Positions 28,436-33,004 of a stretch of DNA of 33,004 nucleotides are shown in pieces. Numbering within the stretch: position 1 is the stretch's first letter; every line of letters begins with the position of its first letter. Made by a program: the position numbers and the translations under genes. The DNA is taken from NCBI GenBank assembly GCA_964585785.1, contig CAZPFL010000028.1, positions 1 through 33,004 of the forward strand. Direction: 5' to 3'. The notes beneath the pieces are model-generated. The model was given only the letters and a program-made list of their open reading frames with translations, searched no databases and was not told the origin of the DNA. The stretch is from WHUA01 sp964585785 (GTDB lineage Bacteria; Pseudomonadota; Alphaproteobacteria; UBA8366).

Positions 28436-28861
28436 ATGGCGGACAGGCTCGGCCTGGAAGAGGCCCGCGTCGTGGTCGAAACGATCTTGAAGGAGGCCGA
28501 GAAGCGCGGCTTGAAGTTCGCCGCCGCGGTGGTCGATCCGGGCGGCGAGCTGATCTATCTCGCGCGCATGAACGGTGCCTCGCCGCTGAACGCCCGCATG
28601 AGCGTCAACAAGGCCTACACCGCGACGAAATGGCAGCGGGACACGAAGGCGGTCAAGGAGCGGCTCTTCGCCATGACGCTGGGCGACGAGCGGCGCGAGA
28701 TCACCTGGTTCTGCGACCCGATGTACACGCCGGTCTGGGGCGGCATCCTGCTCAAATCCAAGGACGGCACGATCCTGGGCGCGCTCGGCGAAAGCGGCGG
28801 CACGGCGGAACAGGACGAGGAGATCGGTCAGATCGGCGCGAAGGCCTTCGCGGCGCTCTGA
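28436..28861 (+). CDS. GlcG/HbpS family protein
   Basis: A 141-residue soluble alpha/beta protein of the GlcG/HbpS (former DUF336) family. Typical segments are LGLEEARVVVETILKEAEKR, FAAAVVDPGGELIYLARMNG, SVNKAYTATKWQRDTKAV and GGILLKSKDGTILGALGESG near the C-terminus. Some members bind haem or modify small metabolites, but the activity of this one is unknown. ATG 28436 has GGGAGG upstream. Its place directly after the SDR gene suggests a shared small-molecule pathway. A hairpin at 28892-28918 follows. Confidence 0.92.
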   Translation: MADRLGLEEARVVVETILKEAEKRGLKFAAAVVDPGGELIYLARMNGASPLNARMSVNKAYTATKWQRDTKAVKERLFAMTLGDERREITWFCDPMYTPVWGGILLKSKDGTILGALGESGGTAEQDEEIGQIGAKAFAAL

Positions 28862-28891
28862 CGGCGAGGCGCACGGGTGCCTGCGGCGTTT

Positions 28892-28918
28892 GGGCGGAGA
28901 CTGCCTCGATCTCCGCCC
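28892..28918. terminator. Hairpin between convergent GlcG-like and cupin genes
   Basis: A perfect eight-pair GC-rich stem (GGGCGGAG at 28892-28899 with CTCCGCCC at 28911-28918) and an eleven-base loop lie 30 bases after the GlcG-type stop and 31 bases beyond the cupin stop. There is no T-run, so intrinsic termination is uncertain. Confidence 0.4.
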
Positions 28919-28949
28919 GTTCGCGTAGCCCGACCCAACGCGCCCGGGG

Positions 28950-29408
28950 TTATTTCCAGGGCGTCGGCGGCGGGATCTCGCAGGGTCCCTCCACCTCCGC
29001 CGTGCCGAAATTCGCCGGGCCGACGATCTCCAGATACTCCATGTCGGGCGAGTAATCGAACAGGTAGTGGGTGATGCCCGGCCGCTGATGCACGCAGTCG
29101 CCCGCGGAAACCAGGGTCACCTTGTCCTCATACATGAACTTCGCCCAGCCCTTCATCATGATGACGATCTGGAAATCGCATAGATGCTTGTGCCAGCCGG
29201 TGCCCTCCTCCGGCGGCAGGTTCGCCTTGACCAGGTGCGCAATCACCTGGCCGTTCGTCGCATCGGCGATGCCGAGGTCACGATAGAGGAAGAAATCGCG
29301 CAGGCCGCCGCCGCGAAATTCCGTGTCGTCCGGCTTCACATGCGAGAATTTCATATCGCTCGAGGATTCGGGTATCGTCTCCGCCTTCTTCGCCGTCATC
29401 GTCGTCAT
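28950..29408 (-). CDS. Cupin-domain protein
   Basis: A 152-residue single-cupin protein. Cupin motif 1 is GTGWHKHLCDFQIVIMMKGW, with the His-x-His pair present but Gln in place of the usual Glu ligand. Motif 2 is GDCVHQRPGITHYLFD, with the third His. The metal site is therefore altered but probably not destroyed. The N-terminal 40 residues include KPDDTEFRGGGLRDFFLYRD, and the C-terminus PFGTAEVEGPCEIPPPTPWK-like tail is Pro-rich. The substrate is unknown. ATG 29408 has GGAG eight to nine bases upstream; the longer frame to 29558 would translate repeat A and is rejected. It converges on the SDR-GlcG pair. Confidence 0.88.
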   Translation of the reverse strand: MTTMTAKKAETIPESSSDMKFSHVKPDDTEFRGGGLRDFFLYRDLGIADATNGQVIAHLVKANLPPEEGTGWHKHLCDFQIVIMMKGWAKFMYEDKVTLVSAGDCVHQRPGITHYLFDYSPDMEYLEIVGPANFGTAEVEGPCEIPPPTPWK

Positions 29409-29495
29409 TGCAAAGTCTCCTTCGGCTCGACCTGATGGACCACGCGCCCGCAGCGGCTTCCGGCCGCCCCGATGAGGCGCGCCGCGAGCGGCAAA

Positions 29496-29565
29496 CGTCG
29501 AATTCCCGGATCTCTTTGCTCTTTTCTGATTGGCATGCCGAAGCATGCACCGCCGCACCCGATTT
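29496..29565. repeat. 70-bp dispersed repeat, copy A
   Basis: This segment matches copy B (30373-30442) over about 70 bases with roughly ten mismatches. It includes an identical 18-base left block (starting GTCGAATTCCCGG), an identical 17-base block GGCATGCCGAAGCATGC, and a small hairpin GCATGC-CGAA-GCATGC. It lies in the 327-bp gap 29409-29735, which otherwise shows nothing I can name. Confidence 0.75.
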
Positions 29566-29735
29566 CGTTCGCACAGGCTGCCGGATCGTTTCGCCGGCTG
29601 TTCAGGTCGCGACGTCGTGGAACGAGGCTAGAGCTTTTCATGCCGCGCCGCAATATGGGACGCGTTGCACAGCAGCATGGGCAACGGCGGGCCGGCATCT
29701 CAGCCACGCAACGGTACGCGGTTTGGCGATTGCCG

Positions 29736-30167
29736 CTAGAAGAGCTGCGCGCGCGGCTCGGGCCAATAGCGGTAGAGCGCGAATGTGGCGGCGCTGAGGC
29801 CGATCGTCGCCCATCCCCATGCGACGAGCAACGGCGCGATGTTCTCCCGGCTCATATAGCCGCTGTCCACCGCCGGCCCGAACGCGCGCAGCCCGAGGAA
29901 GACGGCGCCGGCCAGCATTCCCGCCAGCAGCATCGGCGCCGCGACGACGAGCGCTCCCGTTCCCACGGCGCCGGGAGTGTTGTCCCAGAACTGCGCGCCC
30001 CATTCCAGCGCCATGCACAGCAGCAAGGGCGCGACGATCAGCACCAGCGAAAGGCCGACCGGGACCGGCCGGACCGGCGCGACGAACCCCACGGTCCAAC
30101 GGACCAGCGCAAAGCCGATGCCATAGGCGGCGGTCATCAGGAACATGAGAAAGATGCGATCGGCCAA
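29736..30167 (-). CDS. Small integral membrane protein, unknown function
   Basis: I recognise no family. The 143-residue product has about four hydrophobic helices: residues 5-24 (IFLMFLMTAAYGIGFALVRW), 35-55 (VGLSLVLIVAPLLLCMAL), 71-95 (GALVVAAPMLLAGMLAGAVF) and 110-132. The loop EWGAQFWDNTPGAVG separates the second and third. TTG 30167 is chosen because AGGAG sits seven bases upstream and translation starts straight into the first helix; the longer frame to 30257 lacks such a site. The gene is bounded on both sides by copies of the 70-bp repeat. Confidence 0.7.
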   Translation of the reverse strand: MADRIFLMFLMTAAYGIGFALVRWTVGFVAPVRPVPVGLSLVLIVAPLLLCMALEWGAQFWDNTPGAVGTGALVVAAPMLLAGMLAGAVFLGLRAFGPAVDSGYMSRENIAPLLVAWGWATIGLSAATFALYRYWPEPRAQLF

Positions 30168-30372
30168 GGCGTACTCCTTTCCGCATCCCGGCAATCCGGC
30201 CCCACCCGATGGCGGAAGCCAAGCCGCTCTATACCGTGGTACCGCGACGTTTCCCAAGGTATTTCTTCCGGAAACGGGGGGATGGCCCGATCAAGGATGG
30301 AGGAAATCGCCGCCATGGCGTCCGAGCAATCGAAGGTTGCTTCCGAGATCGGGGGTGGGGGGGAACTCGAAG

Positions 30373-30442
30373 GTCGAATTCCCGGATCTCCCTGCTCAAT
30401 CTTGATTGGCATGCCGAAGCATGCGCCGCCGCCTCCGATGCC
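30373..30442. repeat. 70-bp dispersed repeat, copy B
   Basis: This is the second copy, in the same orientation as copy A and about 880 bp away. It keeps the GCATGC-CGAA-GCATGC hairpin. The 362-bp gap 30168-30529 that contains it also has a G-rich run just upstream (about 30349-30363) and a small inverted repeat CCGGAT/ATCCGG (30446-30464). I see no gene there. Confidence 0.75.
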
Positions 30443-30529
30443 CGGCCGGATAGGATAAATCCGGACCATTGCTTGTCATCCTTGGCGCGGACACGCATTC
30501 TTGGCAGATGCCCGCCAAATGAGAGAGCC

Positions 30530-31180
30530 ATGCCGAACATCCCCGACGATATCTTTACCGAACCCGATTTCTCGCCGGACACGCTGGCCAATCTAGGGCC
30601 GCTGCGCCGCCTGGCCGGCGTGTGGCAGTCCGATCAAGGGGTGGATCTCAGCCCCAAGGCGGAAGGCCCCGAACGGCGCGAGTTCCGGGAACATATCCGA
30701 ATGGACCCGATCGATCCGCAACCCAACGGCCCGCAGCTGCTGTATGGGCTGCGCTACCACATCCATATCAACACGGATGAAGAAGCCATCACCTTCCACG
30801 ATCAGGTCGGGTATTGGCTGTGGGAACCGGCGACAGGGCTGATCATGCAGACCATCGCCATCCCACGCGGTCAGGTAGTGCTGGCGGGCGGCAAAGCAGC
30901 GCCGGATGACAAGACCATTTCGGTGGAGGCCCGGCGAGGCGATACCCGCTTTGGGATTTGCTCGAACCCCTTCCTCGAAGAGGCGTTTCGCACCGACTAT
31001 TACCGCATCGACATCACCTTCAACGATGACGACAGCTGGAGCTACGTGACGCGCACGGATCTGGCGGTGCGGGGCGAAACGCCGGCCTTCGACCACCGCG
31101 ACACCAACACGTTACGGCGGGTCGCGCCGCCGACGCCGAACCCGCTGGTCGGCTTGGTGGAGGGCGGTGGGGCGGGGTAG
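30530..31180 (+). CDS. Nitrobindin-like haem-binding beta-barrel protein
   Basis: A 216-residue cytosolic protein of the FABP/THAP4-type haem-binding beta-barrel family (nitrobindin), whose characterised members bind ferric haem and react with NO or peroxynitrite. The opening LGPLRRLAGVWQSDQG (about 22-37) matches the family's first strand. Other family blocks are NGPQLLYGLRYHIHI, DQVGYWLWEPATGLIMQTIA, GICSNPFLEEAFRTDYYRI and the C-terminal FDHRDTNTLRRV. Haem binding is inferred from family only. ATG 30530 starts the conserved region; the open frame extends back to 30209, but that part reads through repeat copy B. The potassium-channel gene begins 108 bp downstream. Confidence 0.88.
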   Translation: MPNIPDDIFTEPDFSPDTLANLGPLRRLAGVWQSDQGVDLSPKAEGPERREFREHIRMDPIDPQPNGPQLLYGLRYHIHINTDEEAITFHDQVGYWLWEPATGLIMQTIAIPRGQVVLAGGKAAPDDKTISVEARRGDTRFGICSNPFLEEAFRTDYYRIDITFNDDDSWSYVTRTDLAVRGETPAFDHRDTNTLRRVAPPTPNPLVGLVEGGGAG

Positions 31181-31287
31181 ACCGAGGACGCCGCCCGATC
31201 GAGAACGAAGGCTGCGATCCCAGTGACTTGTGCTGATTGCCGTGCGCAGCGGGCGCGCGCGACGCCCGCCGGCGGGGAAGTTCGACG

Positions 31288-32055
31288 ATGACGATACGTA
31301 GCGGGCTGACCGCGCTCTATGAAGGTGATAGCCCCGGCGCGCGGGCTTATGGCTATTTCCTGCTGATTTTCGATCTCGTGATGATTGTTTACGTCATCAT
31401 GTCGTCGTTCTTTTTCGGCGCGCTGGCGATCGAGATCGTCGATGCGCTGTTGGGCGTCTTCATTGTCTTCGACTACACCGCGCGGCTGGTTATCAGCCGT
31501 CAGCGTTGGCGCACGATCTTCAGTCCCGCGGGACTCGCCGATCTGGTGGTGATTCTCTCGCTTCTGGCGCCGATCGCGGGCGAGGGATTCGCCTTCTTGC
31601 GCGTGATACGCACCTTGCGGCTGCTGCGCTCCTATCACCTGCTCAAGCAGCTACGCGGCGATTTCTCGTATTTTCGCCGCAACGAGGCGACATTGTTCGC
31701 GATCATCAATCTGGGCATGTTCGTCTTCGTCACCACGGCGCTGGTGTATGAGACGCAACACGGCACCAACCCTGAAATCACGAATTACGCGGACGCGCTC
31801 TATTTTACAGTCACGACACTGACTACAACCGGGTTCGGCGACATCACCCTGCCAGGACCGACGGGACGGCTGCTTTCAGTCGGCATCATGATTTTCGGCG
31901 TGTCGCTGTTCGTGCGGTTGATCCAGGTGCTGTTTCGCCCACCCAAGGTGGAATACGAATGCCCCGATTGCGGCCTTACCCGGCACGAGCCTGACGCCAT
32001 CCACTGCAAACATTGCGGTCGTGTGCTCCACATTCCCAATCTCGGCGCGGAGTAG
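31288..32055 (+). CDS. Voltage-gated-type potassium channel with C-terminal zinc ribbon
   Basis: A 255-residue inner-membrane ion channel with a six-helix layout. S4 carries Arg105, 108, 111 and 114 at every third position (FLRVIRTLRLLR), the voltage-sensor pattern. The pore loop at about 170-186 ends in TTGFGD (180-185), a potassium selectivity filter of the GFG type. The last 35 residues form a zinc ribbon: Cys225 and Cys228 (CPDC), Cys240 and Cys243 (CKHC), a fusion not usual for KvAP-type channels. ATG 31288 has GGGGAAG upstream; the frame to 31237 is rejected because it would translate a GC hairpin (31249-31269). It converges on the tRNA gene. Confidence 0.92.
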   Translation: MTIRSGLTALYEGDSPGARAYGYFLLIFDLVMIVYVIMSSFFFGALAIEIVDALLGVFIVFDYTARLVISRQRWRTIFSPAGLADLVVILSLLAPIAGEGFAFLRVIRTLRLLRSYHLLKQLRGDFSYFRRNEATLFAIINLGMFVFVTTALVYETQHGTNPEITNYADALYFTVTTLTTTGFGDITLPGPTGRLLSVGIMIFGVSLFVRLIQVLFRPPKVEYECPDCGLTRHEPDAIHCKHCGRVLHIPNLGAE

Positions 32056-32106
32056 AAGCAGAGCAACCGCAGGAGGCTCGAATCGACGCGATCTCCATTG
32101 CGGCGA

Positions 32107-32183
32107 TGGTAGGCCCGGCAGGACTCGAACCTGCGACATAACCGTTATGAGCGGTCCGTTCTAACCAACTGAACTACGGGCCC
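32107..32183 (-). tRNA. tRNA with CAT anticodon, probably tRNA-Ile2 (lysidine-type)
   Basis: The minus strand folds into a complete 77-base cloverleaf including an encoded CCA end. It has acceptor GGGCCCG/CGGGCCT, a D arm GTTC/GAAC, anticodon stem GACCG/CGGTT with loop CTCATAA, a five-base variable loop, and T arm GCAGG/CCTGC with loop TTCGAGT. CAT could mean elongator Met or the AUA-reading Ile2. The C4-G69 and C5-G68 pairs match the TilS determinants known from E. coli tRNA-Ile2, which favours Ile2. It is not initiator, since the anticodon stem lacks three G-C pairs. Confidence 0.9.
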
Positions 32184-32295
32184 AGCGCTGTAGGCGGTCC
32201 GGGAAAATAGCATATCCGGTAGCGGCGGTGCCGCTAATCGCTGCGTATATCGGCGGATGGGCGGATGCGCAAGGCGGATCGCTTTCATTTTGGGC

Positions 32296-32327
32296 GTCAT
32301 GCCACGGCTTGTCCGTGGCATCCATGG
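32296..32327. repeat. Palindromic intergenic repeat, unit 1
   Basis: A 32-base unit whose core is a perfect nine-pair hairpin ATGCCACGG/CCGTGGCAT (32299-32307 and 32313-32321) with a five-base loop. Unit 2 is its inverted copy. Confidence 0.85.
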
Positions 32328-32370
32328 CCAGGGCATAGGGAAAGGCCGAGCACCTTCTCAGAGCATCCGT

Positions 32371-32402
32371 CCGTGGATGCCACGCATGAAGCGTGGCATG
32401 AC
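32371..32402. repeat. Palindromic intergenic repeat, unit 2 (inverted)
   Basis: The reverse complement of this unit matches unit 1 except mainly in the loop. Its own hairpin is ATGCCACGC/GCGTGGCAT (32377-32385 and 32391-32399) with loop ATGAA. Two units in opposite orientation 43 bp apart resemble a REP/BIME arrangement and lie between the rpoD terminator and the tRNA. Confidence 0.85.
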
Positions 32403-32435
32403 GGCTCAGAGTAAAAGCCGGCCGCTTCCCCAACG

Positions 32436-32467
32436 AAAAACGGAGGGACGTGCATGCCGTCCCTCCG
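32436..32467 (-). terminator. Rho-independent terminator of rpoD
   Basis: Reading the minus strand, 27 bases after the rpoD stop there is a perfect ten-pair stem (CGGAGGGACG with CGTCCCTCCG, 32441-32450 and 32458-32467) with a seven-base loop. It is followed directly by TTTTT. This is a textbook intrinsic terminator. Confidence 0.93.
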
Positions 32468-32493
32468 CTGTTCGAAACCCTGCAACCGGACCC

Positions 32494-33004
<511 letters not shown>

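Noticed and set aside
30209..30529. 107-residue N-terminal extension of the nitrobindin-like frame
   Set aside because: It translates repeat copy B and low-complexity DNA; the conserved barrel starts just after ATG 30530.
31249..31269. GC hairpin GCGGGCG/CGCCCGC before the channel gene
   Set aside because: There is no T-run and it sits just ahead of a ribosome-binding site, so a terminator or regulatory call is not supported.

Overview
The window is GC-rich, densely coded chromosomal DNA that looks alphaproteobacterial, probably Rhodospirillales- or Rhizobiales-like. The basis is a set of lineage-typical genes recognised from their translated sequence: the RpoD C-terminus, an ArsR-methyltransferase regulator in front of metF and metH, a DUF6460 protein, and a VC_2705-type symporter with its DUF4212 subunit. 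There are no insertion sequences, phage genes, CRISPR arrays or rRNA genes. It holds about 31 protein genes, two of them cut by the window edges, and one tRNA.

Layout. 1-829 (-): N-terminal part of a UvrD/PcrA helicase. 969-1988 (+): an exported HtrA-like protein that has lost its catalytic triad. 1997-5563 (-): ClC chloride transporter with CBS domains, a GGDEF diguanylate cyclase and a hotdog thioesterase. 5707-11276 (-): a methionine-cycle operon in the order ArsR-methyltransferase fusion, metF, metH. It is read from a near-consensus promoter with a palindromic operator between its -35 and -10. 11689-12519 (+): MlaA outer-membrane lipoprotein. 12619-15095 (-): EttA translation factor and a conserved protein of unknown function. 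15285-20303 (+): DUF4212 plus sodium:solute symporter, a terminator, a small membrane protein, a 701-residue exonuclease-CBS-nucleotidyltransferase fusion and a DUF6460 membrane protein. 20355-25467 (-): class A penicillin-binding protein, LEA-2 lipoprotein, thermonuclease-like protein, VOC protein and a methyltransferase. 25623-26792: convergent cytochrome c and cytochrome b561. 26923-27348 (-): CBS-pair protein. 27552-29408: an atypical SDR, a GlcG/HbpS protein and a convergent cupin. 29736-31180: a small membrane protein lying between two copies of a 70-bp repeat, then a nitrobindin-like beta-barrel. 31288-32055 (+): voltage-gated-type potassium channel with a zinc-ribbon tail. 32107-32183 (-): tRNA with a CAT anticodon. 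32296-32402: paired palindromic repeats. 32436-33004 (-): rpoD 3' end with its terminator.

How the genes work together. The clearest functional unit is the methionine operon. MetF makes 5-methyl-THF, MetH uses it to remethylate homocysteine, and the fused regulator probably senses a methyl-cycle metabolite and represses its own promoter. The second unit is the symporter block, where a two-subunit sodium-coupled carboxylate-type transporter is followed by a nucleotide-binding, CBS-containing candidate regulator. Most of the rest is housekeeping or accessory metabolism.

The observations most worth following are the pseudoprotease, the SDR without its Tyr/Lys pair, the EF-hand-like loop inside the symporter, the exonuclease-CBS-nucleotidyltransferase fusion, the channel with a zinc ribbon, and the two repeat families. 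I found no clear multi-gene system that is wholly new. Several of the odd features look like conserved but poorly characterised families.
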